DNA of 64,000 nucleotides from JACMQX01 sp044225675 (lineage in GTDB: Bacteria > Pseudomonadota > Gammaproteobacteria > Burkholderiales > Burkholderiaceae_C). The notes under the pieces were generated by a model that searched no databases, was not told the origin of the DNA, and worked only from the letters and a program-made list of their open reading frames with translations. Made by a program: the position numbers and the translations under genes. This document shows, one piece after another, positions 17,355-25,261 of the stretch. The DNA lies in assembly GCA_044225675.1 (NCBI GenBank), contig JBGAIH010000003.1, positions 62,001 to 126,000 on the forward strand. The letters are read 5' to 3'. Position 1 is the first letter of the stretch. The number at the start of each line of letters is the position of its first letter.

Positions 17355-18407
17355 ATGACGAAGCCAGACACCCCCGCGCTGACCTACCCCTTCGAGCCCC
17401 CGGCGTCGCACCACACGGTCGAGGTCGCCCCCGGCGTGCGCTGGATCCGGCTGTCCATGCCGTTCCGGCTCGACCACATCAACGTCTGGGCCATCGACAC
17501 GCACGATGGCTGGGTGCTGGTGGACACCGGCCTGAACAACCCCACCACCGTGGCCGACTGGCTGGCGCTGATGGGTGAGGGGCCGCTGGCGCGACCGCTG
17601 CAGGGCGTGTACACCACGCACATGCACCCCGACCACATCGGGCTGGCAGGCTGGTTCACGCGCCGCGCTGGCGTGCCGCTGCACATGAGCCGCCTGGAAT
17701 ACCTGAGCTGCCGCGTGATGCACGCCGACACGAACCGCGAGGCGCCGCCCGACGGCGTGCTGTTCCACCGCCGCGCGGGCTGGTCGGAGGCAGCCATCGA
17801 GGGCTACCGCAGCCGCTTCGGCAGCTTCGGCAAGCACATCCATGCGCTGCCCGAGAGCTTCCGGCGCCTGCAGGATGGCGACCTGCTGCAGTTGGGCGCG
17901 CACGCCTGGCGGGTCATCACCACCGGCGGCCATTCGCCGGAGCATGCCTGCCTGTACTGCCCCGGCCTGAAACTGCTGGTTGCGGGCGACCAGGTGCTGC
18001 CGCGCATCTCGTCGAACGTGTCGGTGTTCGCCACCGAGCCGCAGGCCAATCCGCTCAAGGAGTGGTTCGAGTCGCTGGACAAGCTGGCGCGGGAAGTGCC
18101 CGCCGATGTGCTGGTGCTGCCCTCGCACAATGAACCCTTCTACGGGCTGCACGAACGCCTGGGCTCGCTGCGCGCCGGTCAGGAGCGGGCGCTGGAACGG
18201 CTGCGCCAGTCGCTGACGGGCGGGCCGCAGCGCATCGTGGACGTGTTCCCCGCCTTGTTCCACCGTGCCATCGATGAGCAGGACGGGCAGCAACTGAGTC
18301 TCGCCACGGGCGAGGCCGTGGCCTGTATGAATTACTTCATCGCGGAAAGCGCCGTAGGGTGCACCGTGGATGGGAGCGGCGTCGCATGGTATGAGCTGAA
18401 GTCGTGA
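17355..18407 (+). CDS. Metallo-beta-lactamase-fold hydrolase
   Basis: A 350-aa MBL-fold protein. The metal-binding motif is THMHPDHIGLAG near residue 90 (HxHxDH), and later GGHSPEHACLYCP and LPSHNEPFYG supply further His ligands. It is likely a thioesterase, lactonase or glyoxalase-like hydrolase. As the last gene of cargo I it could release a product from CoA or open a lactone; the sequence does not decide. A small GAGGCCG/CGGCCTC hairpin (18406-18428) overlaps the stop. Confidence 0.85.
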   Translation: MTKPDTPALTYPFEPPASHHTVEVAPGVRWIRLSMPFRLDHINVWAIDTHDGWVLVDTGLNNPTTVADWLALMGEGPLARPLQGVYTTHMHPDHIGLAGWFTRRAGVPLHMSRLEYLSCRVMHADTNREAPPDGVLFHRRAGWSEAAIEGYRSRFGSFGKHIHALPESFRRLQDGDLLQLGAHAWRVITTGGHSPEHACLYCPGLKLLVAGDQVLPRISSNVSVFATEPQANPLKEWFESLDKLAREVPADVLVLPSHNEPFYGLHERLGSLRAGQERALERLRQSLTGGPQRIVDVFPALFHRAIDEQDGQQLSLATGEAVACMNYFIAESAVGCTVDGSGVAWYELKS

Positions 18408-18462
18408 GGCCGCACCATCTCCGGCCTCAGCTACCTCATTCATTGAGAGGGCAGTCCACGCT

Positions 18463-18546
18463 GGTGTTTACGACTTTAGATAGGCAGCGGCCTGGCTGGG
18501 CATTGCGAACAGCCGCATGGATGCTGGGTGGGTGTTTACGACTTTA
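18463..18546. repeat. Pair of 16-bp direct repeats at the cargo I right border
   Basis: GGTGTTTACGACTTTA occurs at 18463-18478 and again at 18531-18546, 68 bp apart, in the noncoding gap after cargo I. Repeated motifs of this kind are found in the ends of some insertion sequences (for example IS21-like elements with multiple internal end repeats). No transposase gene is present, so this would be a remnant of a terminus. The IS reading is inferred. Confidence 0.45.
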
Positions 18547-18662
18547 ATTGCCCAGAATAGCCACCGTGATGCATGAACCTGCCGAGGCATTGGCCGCCTG
18601 ACCCATGCCGCAGGCAAGCGCCCGGGCCAAGGCCGGAGCGCTTTGCCGCAGGGAGCCGAACC

Positions 18663-18875
18663 ATGCCCACCATCAACATCACCAGTGGCCCGCGCATGGC
18701 GGCGGTCTACGCGCCCGGCACGGTACGCGCCCGCCGCTGGCACGGCGAGGGCGATGTGCGCGGTTACCGTCCGCCCTCGGGCTGGATGGCCCGAGCCGAT
18801 CTCACCGACATTCATCCCATCACGGGCCGTGCCTTAGCGCGGGCCGTGTGGTGGATCATTGAGACAAAGGAATAA
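18663..18875 (+). CDS. Small hypothetical ICE protein
   Basis: A 70-aa protein beginning MPTINITSGPRMAAVYAPGT, with a tryptophan-rich C-terminal half. The ATG at 18663 follows CAGGGAGCCGAACC. It lies between the cargo border and a cluster of hairpins. The leader and start are good, but I recognise no domain. It is the first ICE backbone gene after cargo I. Confidence 0.55.
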   Translation: MPTINITSGPRMAAVYAPGTVRARRWHGEGDVRGYRPPSGWMARADLTDIHPITGRALARAVWWIIETKE

Positions 18876-18886
18876 CCATCGTCAGC

Positions 18887-19018
18887 ACCGCGCCTAGGTC
18901 GTTTCGCCCTAGGCGCGGTGAGCTTCAAAAATCCGGGCGCGGCGGTGGCCGCGCCCGGTGTCGAAGGCATTGCTGCATTGCGCAATGCCTTCGGGCACTG
19001 GCCCGTCCAGGGCCAGTG
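18887..19018. repeat. Cluster of four perfect hairpins
   Basis: Four perfect inverted repeats follow each other in 132 bp. They are 12-bp arms at 18887-18898/18908-18919, 10-bp arms at 18933-18942/18949-18958, 10-bp arms at 18963-18972/18983-18992, and 9-bp arms at 18996-19004/19010-19018. No T-runs follow, so they are poor intrinsic terminators. Two converging genes end on either side, so they may still separate transcripts. Other possibilities are a single-strand origin or a structured RNA. Confidence 0.6.
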
Positions 19019-19112
19019 TCAGGAGGTGGCCGGGCGGCACACTCGGTAGTTGCAGGGAAGTCAAGGCTTGCCGCCAGTATGACCTGTGCATGCACGGTCT
19101 CAGCCTGCACAA

Positions 19113-19949
19113 TTATTGAGGTTGAGTCATCGCCACGGCTTCATGTTCGGGAAGACGCTGGAGCGGCAAGAGATCCATGACATCACAAAACAGAGCGCGG
19201 TTCTGCCAGTCGTTGCGGTCGCCGATCACATAGAAGCGCCGCTTCGCCCGCGTTGCCGCCACGTTCAGCAGGTTGGGCTCCGAGACCGCCCAGTCGCGTG
19301 CGCCGGGACCGTCGGTATTTCCGCCCAACACCATGATGACAACCGGCGCTTCCTTTCCCTGCATGGTGTGGATGGTTCCGGAAACCATCGTGTCGCCGAG
19401 CAAGCGTTTGAGGTTCTCCAGGACATTCTTGAAGGGCGTGATGACCGAAATGTCGGCTGCATTCACTCCGTCCTCATGAAGCAAGGCCAGCAGCGCCCGC
19501 AGGGCTTTTCCTTCAGCCGGCACCCAGTTCCCGTCGGATGTTCCACTGGCGTGAATCCACCCCGTAGGCAGTCGGGCGGGGGTTTCCTTGTCGGCTCGCG
19601 GTGCGATGGTGCCGTACACCATCGCACCGTCGTAGGCGATGCGGTTGGCCAGTCCGTGCATCGGCTTGTCGCAGCGCCGGTGCACGGCCAACGGCAACCC
19701 CACCCACGTCTTGCTGTCGGCCGGTCCCGCCATGCGGCCCCACGCAGTAGCCTGGTCCGCCAAGGTTTGCGCGGATTGTCGGTTGGGGAGCCAATGTGCA
19801 TCGACACGGTAGCGCGTGCGCATGTGTTCCAGCACTGCGTCGGACATCCCCGCCGCGCGAGCTTGGCGCCCCTCAAATACCGCCGAACCGGCGATGCCGG
19901 ATCGACCCGGCCAACGCCCCGCCACGATGGACGAGGCGCTGGCGAACAC
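19113..19949 (-). pseudogene. Superfamily 1 helicase, C-terminal part only
   Basis: The frame (278 codons) matches only the C-terminal part of a large ICE/plasmid SF1 helicase. It holds the HTMQGKEAPVVIMVLGG segment (motif V region) and NLLNVAATRAKRRFYVIGD (motif VI with the arginine finger). Walker A and the DExx box are absent, and the 5' side runs into unrelated noncoding DNA. Such proteins are normally over 1,000 aa. I therefore call it a 5'-truncated pseudogene; the ATG at 19949 may still give a protein fragment. Confidence 0.75.
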
Positions 19950-20472
19950 GCTGGCGCTTACTGCGGCAGGTTGTACGAATGCGTGCCGTCCTCAACGCTG
20001 GCGGTTCTCGCCCATCACGTCACGAAGGACGGTTCACGGACATCCCGCCCGGCATCGCCATGGAGCTTCCACGCCACGCCTCAAGACCGGCGCCGCAAGG
20101 TGCGGCCGGGGCGTTCTCGCTTGTCGTCGGGTGGTTGACCCGGCCCGCGTCAGTGGGCGAGCCGGTGCAGCCTTCGTGCGGGGATGCCGAGTCGGCCCTG
20201 TCTCTTTTCGGTGCGGTTCGGCCCAAGGCGTCCTTGTGTTGTTGTGAATCCTGGCGGGGGCGCGGCTGCGCCTCGGGCTTCATGGCTGCAACCGTCCAGC
20301 GAAAACAATTTCCCCGCCGCTGCGCGGCTTCCTCGCGCAGCAAATTCTTTTCGCCTCCCGGCTCTCCACTGCGTTTCGACCGCAAGCGGTGCAGCCCGCC
20401 CGTCCCCCGCCGGCCGGATCACAACAAGGACGCGATGGGCGCGAACCTTGTTCCACCAAAAGGAGTTTCATC
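19950..20472. other. Noncoding region between helicase remnant and DUF736 gene
   Basis: About 520 bp of GC-rich DNA. I see no domain in any frame and no helicase homology beyond 19949. The part from about 20280 resembles the long leaders that precede other ICE accessory genes and ends with AAAAGGAGTTTCATC, the DUF736 ribosome site. Confidence 0.4.
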
Positions 20473-20787
20473 ATGGCCAACATCGGCAGCTTCACCGCAG
20501 ACAAAGACGGCTACACCGGCACGCTTCGCACCCTGACGCTCAACGTCAAGGTCAAGCTGGTGCCCAACGACAAGGGGGACAACGAGAAGGCCCCGGACTT
20601 TCGCCTGCAGGCCGCCAGCCACGATATCGGCGCGGCGTGGAAGAAGACCAGCGAGGCCGGGCGGGAGTACATCTCCGTGACCCTTGACGATCCTTCGTTC
20701 CCGGCCACGGTCTATGCCCGCCTGATCGAAGGCGAGGACGGCACGCACGACCTGATCTGGTCGCGCAGCAAGCCCCAGGCGGCGTGA
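20473..20787 (+). CDS. DUF736 family protein
   Basis: A 104-aa DUF736 protein, a small family spread on ICEs and plasmids of alpha- and betaproteobacteria. Landmarks are MANIGSFT at the start, YTGTLRTLTLN, PDFRLQAASHDIGAAWKK and YISVTLDDPSFPATVYARL. It starts at 20473 after an AAAAGGAG site. Function is unknown. A strong hairpin follows its stop codon. Confidence 0.9.
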   Translation: MANIGSFTADKDGYTGTLRTLTLNVKVKLVPNDKGDNEKAPDFRLQAASHDIGAAWKKTSEAGREYISVTLDDPSFPATVYARLIEGEDGTHDLIWSRSKPQAA

Positions 20788-20791
20788 CCGC

Positions 20792-20824
20792 CACAGCGCC
20801 CCGCCCACGTGGCGGGGCGCTGTG
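20792..20824 (+). terminator. Strong hairpin after DUF736 gene
   Basis: Arms of 14 bp, CACAGCGCCCCGCC and its exact complement, flank a 5-base loop, starting 5 bases after the DUF736 stop. There is no T-run, so it may protect the transcript or act with Rho. Confidence 0.55.
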
Positions 20825-21151
20825 CTGCCTTCGCGGCACTTCAAGGAGGCAACACCATCGCCAAGGCTGCGCCGTGTCGAGCGGCTTTCGCATGTGTTGA
20901 GTTGCCCGCCGCAAGCGGTGGCCGGGCGTGTCGGTGCGTTGCACCGCCGGGCTTTACGGGCTGCGCCCCGTGCCGACTTCGCCGTCACGGCCATCCGGCT
21001 GCAATCCCTCACGCCTTCGCGCCTGCGGCGCTGCGCGCTTCGCTTGCCTCCTGGGGAAAGCCCTGTGGCCTATCCCCGCCGCGCGATGCTTGGCGCCCCT
21101 GCAGTCCCCGAACCGGCTGAGCCGGATCGGCCACGCCAGCAACGTCGCACG
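20825..21151. other. Noncoding region with ICE intergenic repeat
   Basis: About 330 bp between the DUF736 gene and the convergent xre-like gene. It contains an exact copy of the 21-base ICE repeat at 21028-21048 (see 585-605). No gene or promoter is evident. Confidence 0.4.
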
Positions 21152-21445
21152 CTATGGCGTGTCACTCTTCTTCGCCACAGTCTCCAACTCCTGGCGCACC
21201 TGCACCAGAAGCTGATCAACTTGCTGCAGGTCGTCGCCGGCATAGGCCAGCGTCAGCAGCGTGAGCGGGTGCACCTCCATGACCTCGCACAGCTCGGCCA
21301 GCTTGTTCAGGGTGGGGCTTTTGAGGTCGCGCTCCAGCGTGCTCATGTAGGTGCGGCTGGACACGTCGGAGAACGCCTCCTGGCTCAATCCACGCGCTTT
21401 CCTGATGGTCTTTAGTGCCTCCGACAATGTATGTTTCGCTGCCAA
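21152..21445 (-). CDS. XRE-family transcriptional regulator
   Basis: A 97-aa Cro/CI-type helix-turn-helix protein. The DNA-binding domain covers residues about 8-62: LSEALKTIRKARGLSQEAF, then YMSTLERDLKSPTLNKLAEL, with the usual ending VMEVHPLTLLTLA. The short tail is polar. It is divergent from the second DUF2958 gene, and the gap holds two CTATAG sites around a TACAAT box, a plausible operator. In an ICE such a protein often controls excision or transfer; that is inferred here. Confidence 0.88.
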   Translation of the reverse strand: MAAKHTLSEALKTIRKARGLSQEAFSDVSSRTYMSTLERDLKSPTLNKLAELCEVMEVHPLTLLTLAYAGDDLQQVDQLLVQVRQELETVAKKSDTP

Positions 21446-21487
21446 CCCTGGATCTCCCCAAAATCCAAGATGACAGCCGATTGCGCC

Positions 21488-21508
21488 CTATAGGGCTACA
21501 ATCTATAG
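21488..21508. promoter_or_regulatory. Candidate XRE operator with -10 box
   Basis: Two CTATAG sites (21488-21493 and 21503-21508) are 15 bp apart, and TACAAT at 21497-21502 between them is a possible -10 box for the rightward gene. This layout fits autoregulation by the neighbouring XRE protein. No good -35 box is visible at the right distance. Confidence 0.4.
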
Positions 21509-21576
21509 TGTTCAACTATGCCTGCCTGCCGCTTTTGTGCTTTTACGGAAATCCGTATCTGCGGCTTCTCACAGAA

Positions 21577-21628
21577 GCGCAAAGCCGCATCCGTGCCTTT
21601 CCACAAACCCGCCAATGCGGTTTTGCGC
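21577..21628. repeat. Inverted repeat in the DUF2958 leader
   Basis: GCGCAAAGCCGCAT (21577-21590) and ATGCGGTTTTGCGC (21615-21628) pair along 14 bp with one G-U pair, with a 24-base loop. It is 40 bp upstream of the DUF2958 start and may form a leader structure. Confidence 0.45.
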
Positions 21629-21668
21629 TTTCACGCTTCGGCGGTTTTGTGCGAATGAGGGGACGCCC

Positions 21669-22016
21669 ATGAACCAGCTCATCACCGAGGACGAGCGCAG
21701 GCTGTTGCTGGAACACGGCCAAGCCCGCGCCGCTGGCCGGGTCATCGACCCGCTGCCCGTGGTGCGGCTGTTCACGCCGGATGCACACGCCACCTGGCTG
21801 TTGGTGTCGCTCGACCCCGCCGACGGCGATACGGCCCATGGCCTGATCGACTTGGGGATCGGCATGCCCGAGCTAGGCGAGATCAAGCTGTCCGACCTCG
21901 CATCCATCGTCGGGCCGAGCAAACAGCCCGTGATGCGGGACCGGTATTTCCGGGCGGTGCGCCCGTTGTCGGAGTACCTGCGGCTGGCCCAGGAGAACGG
22001 CTCCATCCTCGATTGA
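21669..22016 (+). CDS. DUF2958 family protein (copy 2)
   Basis: A 115-aa DUF2958 protein, paralogous to 791-1141. The shared core is LITEDERRLLLEHGQ, VVRLFTPDAHATWLLVSLDP and LIDLGIGMPELGEIKL. The ATG follows GAGGGGACGCCC. Outside the core blocks the two copies differ strongly, so they are not a recent duplication. Function unknown. Confidence 0.87.
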   Translation: MNQLITEDERRLLLEHGQARAAGRVIDPLPVVRLFTPDAHATWLLVSLDPADGDTAHGLIDLGIGMPELGEIKLSDLASIVGPSKQPVMRDRYFRAVRPLSEYLRLAQENGSILD

Positions 22017-22358
22017 GCCGTTCGCGCCCAGGCCAAGCCGGGCGCATTGAGACTATTTCGGTCTTGCTCCAGACCCGTCCGGTCTTAGTCCGCACTATCG
22101 CACCAAATCGGTGCCATCGTGGCGCAATCGGTCATGATGCCGGCCGTGGCATCGGGCACGGTGGATATCGCAGGAGGCGCGTATGTCCTCGCGCGCCACC
22201 GTCGCATTCAGACGATCCATGCAACCCATCCGATGCATTTCGTCTTGACACGCAAGTTACCAATCTACCAGCTTATTCACGATTGGATGCAAGTTTGATG
22301 CGGTGACGTTTGCGTGTGAAACCGGTGACGGCCGTCCTGCTCTACGGGAGCTTGCGTC
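22017..22358. other. Noncoding region upstream of the DUF2285 gene
   Basis: About 340 bp without a convincing gene. A perfect TTGACA is present at 22245-22250, but no fitting -10 box follows, so any promoter would need an activator. Short GGTCTT direct repeats occur near 22060-22085. Confidence 0.4.
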
Positions 22359-23120
22359 ATGGCCGAGCCGCACCACTTCGCGCACTGGTATCCGACCGCC
22401 GCCTACCTCTACGTCCTGTGCCTGGACACGCTCGCACTGGCCTGGGAGTACCTGCGTCGCCATCCCGACTACCGGCTCGACTGGCTGCGCCGTCATCGCC
22501 AAGCACAAGCAATGCATGAGGCTGCGCATCGCTGGGGCCTGCGTCTGCTGGAAGACCCGGCCTTGGACGCGCGTGACGCGCATCCGGCCTGGCTCCCCGG
22601 CCATGAGGCCGTGGTGCAGCTTCACCCCGATGCCGATCCGCCACCGGATGCCGAGCCGTTCGCGTTTTGGCGCATTCCCGGCCACAAGCAACTGCTCCAC
22701 GACGGCAAGGGCCTGGCGCTGATCGCGCGCAGCCCCGGCCTTTGCCAGCGCTATGCGCTGGCGCCTGGCCTTGAGGACGGCATGGCCGTGGCCCATGCCT
22801 ACCGTGGCCGTGGGGCCACCCACGTGCCTGACACGCCAGCGCCGATGGCTCGCCCCCGACCGCCCCCTGCGGCGCTGCTGGAGCTGCACACCCTGCAGGC
22901 GCTCGACGCCACCCTGGCGGGCGCGTCCTTGCGCGACGTGGCCGAGGGCTTGTTCGGTGCGGACGCCGCGGCCGGCTGGTACAGCGACGGCGGCCTGCGC
23001 TCCAAGGTGCGCCGCCTGGTGCGGCGCGGCGATGCGCTGATGCGCGGCGGCTATCGCCGCCTAGCACAGCTTGCGCCGCTTGAGAAGGGTCGTTTTGAAG
23101 AGGACGCAAAACGACCCTGA
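22359..23120 (+). CDS. DUF2285 domain regulator-like protein
   Basis: A 253-aa protein of a type always found before the AlpA/RepA genes of this ICE class. The N-terminal part (AYLYVLCLDTLALAWEYLRR, residues 14-33) is the DUF6499-like domain. The C-terminal part carries DUF2285 with ALDATLAGASLRDVAEGLFG, a helix-turn-helix-like stretch near residue 190, and LRSKVRRLVRRGDAL. A DNA-binding role is likely; its target is unknown. Confidence 0.82.
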   Translation: MAEPHHFAHWYPTAAYLYVLCLDTLALAWEYLRRHPDYRLDWLRRHRQAQAMHEAAHRWGLRLLEDPALDARDAHPAWLPGHEAVVQLHPDADPPPDAEPFAFWRIPGHKQLLHDGKGLALIARSPGLCQRYALAPGLEDGMAVAHAYRGRGATHVPDTPAPMARPRPPPAALLELHTLQALDATLAGASLRDVAEGLFGADAAAGWYSDGGLRSKVRRLVRRGDALMRGGYRRLAQLAPLEKGRFEEDAKRP

Positions 23121-23203
23121 GCAGGAGCGCTTCGTTTTCTGAGACTGCCTCCATCCGGTTGCGCTGTGTGGCCGGAGCCCTGCAACCGATGGAGGTTCTC
23201 ACC

Positions 23204-23494
23204 ATGCGTCCTGCTCCCTTGCGGCCTGCCGCCGCACCCGCAGCTACCCCGGCCGCTGCTGCACAGCCGCAGCGTTATCTCACCAACGACGAGGCTGCCG
23301 ACTACCTGCGGCTGTCGCCGCGCACGCTGGAAAAGCAGCGCGTGCTGGGTGGCGGCCCCAAGTTCCGCAAGTTCGGCCGCCGCGTCATGTACGCCGTGGC
23401 CGACCTCGATGCCTGGGCCGCCGAGCGCAGCTTCGAGAGCACGTCCGATCCCGAATACGCCGAGCAGCACTCGGCGGACAGCCGTGCGCGCTGA
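23204..23494 (+). CDS. AlpA/excisionase-like helix-turn-helix protein
   Basis: A 96-aa MerR/AlpA-type protein. After an Ala/Pro-rich N-terminus, residues about 26-75 form the winged helix: YLTNDEAADYLRLSPRTLEK, then FRKFGRRVMYAVADLDAWA. The ATG at 23204 follows GGAGGTTCTCACC. Proteins of this type act as excision factors or as regulators of the replication genes that follow. It ends 14 bp before repA. Confidence 0.87.
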   Translation: MRPAPLRPAAAPAATPAAAAQPQRYLTNDEAADYLRLSPRTLEKQRVLGGGPKFRKFGRRVMYAVADLDAWAAERSFESTSDPEYAEQHSADSRAR

Positions 23495-23508
23495 TCACTG
23501 GCGCGCGG

Positions 23509-24369
23509 GTGGCCTTCGCCATGTTCAGCCCATCCGGGGCAGTCAGGCAGGAGCGCGAACAGCTCGATCTGTTTCGCGCCTTGCCGGGCGACATGGCGCC
23601 GCGCGACAGCCAGGACTTGATGGCCTTTCCGTTCTTCTCGCTGGCGAAGTCGCGGCGCACGACGCCGATCGACTTTCAGGCCGGCGGCATCACGATCCGC
23701 GTGGAAGGCACGCAGGAACACGGCATCGCCACGATCTGGGATGCCGACGTGCTGATCTGGGCGGCCTCGCAGATCGTGGAGGCGCGCGACGCGGGCTTGC
23801 GCCCGTCGCGGCTGATGCAGGCCACGCCCTACGAGATCCTGCGCTTCATCGGGCGCGGTACATCGCTGCGCGACTACCAGCGCCTCAAGGCCGCGCTGGA
23901 TCGCCTGCAATCCACGACGGTGGCCACGTCCATCCGGGAGACCACGGGAAGGCGGCTGCACCGCTTCTCGTGGATCAACGAGTGGAAGGAGCTGGCCGAT
24001 GCCAGGGGAACGCCCTTGGGACTGGAGCTGATCCTGCCGGACTGGTTCTATGCGGGCGTGCTCGATGCCGCCCTGGTGCTGACCATCGACCCGGCGTACT
24101 TCCGGCTGACGGGCGGGATCGAGCGCTGGCTGTACCGCCTGGTGCGCAAGCACGGTGGGCGGCAGCCGGGCGGGTGGCAGTTCGACTTCCAGCACCTGTA
24201 CCGCAAGTCGGGCAGCACGGCCAAGCCCTACGACTTTGCCTGCGACCTGCGTGCGCTGGTCGCGCGGCAGTCACTGCCGGGCTACGTCCTGGGCATCGAA
24301 CGGCTGGATGGCGCCGAGCTGCTGACCTTCCGGCCAGGGCGTCCCGTGCCGTCCACGGCACGGGGATAA
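23509..24369 (+). CDS. repA: Replication initiator protein RepA (RPA family)
   Basis: A 286-aa replication initiator-like protein of the RPA family typical of Tn4371-like ICEs, thought to allow replication of the excised circle. Recognisable blocks are FPFFSLAKSRRTTPIDF, ILRFIGRGTSLRDYQRLKAA and WLYRLVRKHGGRQ. Read from GTG at 23509; an ATG at 23521 is an alternative. Iteron-like repeats and an AT-rich stretch follow immediately, which is the usual arrangement of an iteron-controlled origin. Confidence 0.88.
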   Translation: MAFAMFSPSGAVRQEREQLDLFRALPGDMAPRDSQDLMAFPFFSLAKSRRTTPIDFQAGGITIRVEGTQEHGIATIWDADVLIWAASQIVEARDAGLRPSRLMQATPYEILRFIGRGTSLRDYQRLKAALDRLQSTTVATSIRETTGRRLHRFSWINEWKELADARGTPLGLELILPDWFYAGVLDAALVLTIDPAYFRLTGGIERWLYRLVRKHGGRQPGGWQFDFQHLYRKSGSTAKPYDFACDLRALVARQSLPGYVLGIERLDGAELLTFRPGRPVPSTARG

Positions 24370-24394
24370 ACGGTGCGCGTCCTGTGGACGGGCT

Positions 24395-24457
24395 CGTGCT
24401 ATCAGGCGTGCCAGGTATCGTGCTATCGGGCGTGGGACTATCGTGCTATCAGGCGTG
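24395..24457. repeat. Iteron-like repeats, candidate origin of replication
   Basis: Three copies of CGTGCTATC(A/G)GGCGTG start at 24395, 24419 and 24442, so the spacing is 23-24 bp, about two helical turns. They begin 26 bp after repA. A fourth copy lies at 26652-26667. Regular spacing next to a replication initiator gene is the hallmark of iterons. That RepA binds here is inferred. Confidence 0.7.
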
Positions 24458-24497
24458 TCCATCGGCCGCAAAGCCAATGCTGGCGCGGGTTTCGGTC

Positions 24498-24535
24498 TCC
24501 CTTAACTTCCCTAACTTAAATACTCTAACTGGTAG
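24498..24535. other. AT-rich stretch beside the iterons
   Basis: A run rich in TTAACTT/CTAACTT words in otherwise GC-rich DNA, 45-80 bp from the iterons and 90 bp before parA. It could be the melting region of the origin or part of the parA promoter. Confidence 0.45.
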
Positions 24536-24622
24536 TAGCAGCGCCGCGTCTCGGTGGACAACCGCCACAGGACGCGAAGCGCAGCGGCAACAGCCGGGCT
24601 TTCCAACGCGGAGGGCCAGGCC

Positions 24623-25261
24623 ATGATCGTCGCGCTGCTCAACCAGAAAGGCGGCGTGGGCAAGACCACGCTCGCAACGCACATCGCCGGCGAGCTGGCG
24701 ATGCGCGGCCAGCACGTCGTCCTGCTGGATGCCGATCCGCAGGGCTCCGCGCTGGACTGGACGCAGCGCCGCAGCCAGCAAGGCTTGCCAAGGCTGTTCA
24801 GCGCTGTGGGCCTTGCTCGCGAAACCCTGCACCAGGAAGCGCCAGAACTCGCCAGGCGGGCCGATCACGTCGTCATCGACGGGCCACCACGCATCGCGGC
24901 GCTGGCGCGCTCCGCGCTGCTGGCGGCCGAGCGGGTGCTGATTCCCGTGCAGCCCAGTCCCTACGACCTGTGGGCCAGTGCCGAGATGGTGGCGCTGATC
25001 CGCGAGGCGCAGGTGTTTCGGCCTGCGCTGCGCGCGGCGTTTGTCATCAACCGGCGCGTCAGCACCACGGTGATCGGACGCGAAGCACGCGGAGCGCTGG
25101 CCGAGCAGCCGCTGCCCGCGCTGCGCGCGGAAGTGCATCAACGCATCGTGTTCGCCGACAGCGTGGCCGCTGGCCGACTGGCGCGCGAGACGGCGCCCGA
25201 CAGCGCCGCCGCCAGCGAAATCACCGCGCTGGTGGACGAACTGCTGCGGTGGCCGTCATGA
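24623..25261 (+). CDS. parA: ParA-family partition ATPase
   Basis: A 212-aa deviant Walker-type ATPase: KGGVGKTT at residues 9-16, LLDADPQGSALDW near residue 33, and VVIDGPPR as Walker B. It lacks the N-terminal DNA-binding domain of long ParA proteins, so it is the short type. The ATG at 24623 follows GAGGGCCAGGCC; the upstream extension has no homology. It overlaps the next gene by four bases. It should segregate or stabilise the excised ICE. Confidence 0.92.
   Translation: MIVALLNQKGGVGKTTLATHIAGELAMRGQHVVLLDADPQGSALDWTQRRSQQGLPRLFSAVGLARETLHQEAPELARRADHVVIDGPPRIAALARSALLAAERVLIPVQPSPYDLWASAEMVALIREAQVFRPALRAAFVINRRVSTTVIGREARGALAEQPLPALRAEVHQRIVFADSVAAGRLARETAPDSAAASEITALVDELLRWPS

Noticed and set aside
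16146..18443. 765-codon frame antisense to the SDR and MBL genes
   Set aside because: Spans several well-supported genes on the opposite strand and has no recognisable motif.
22245..22250. Full sigma70 promoter before the DUF2285 gene
   Set aside because: The TTGACA is perfect but no -10 box lies at a workable distance.
24395..24457. CRISPR array
   Set aside because: Only three repeats of 16 bp with 7-8 bp between them, no cas genes; spacing and place fit iterons.
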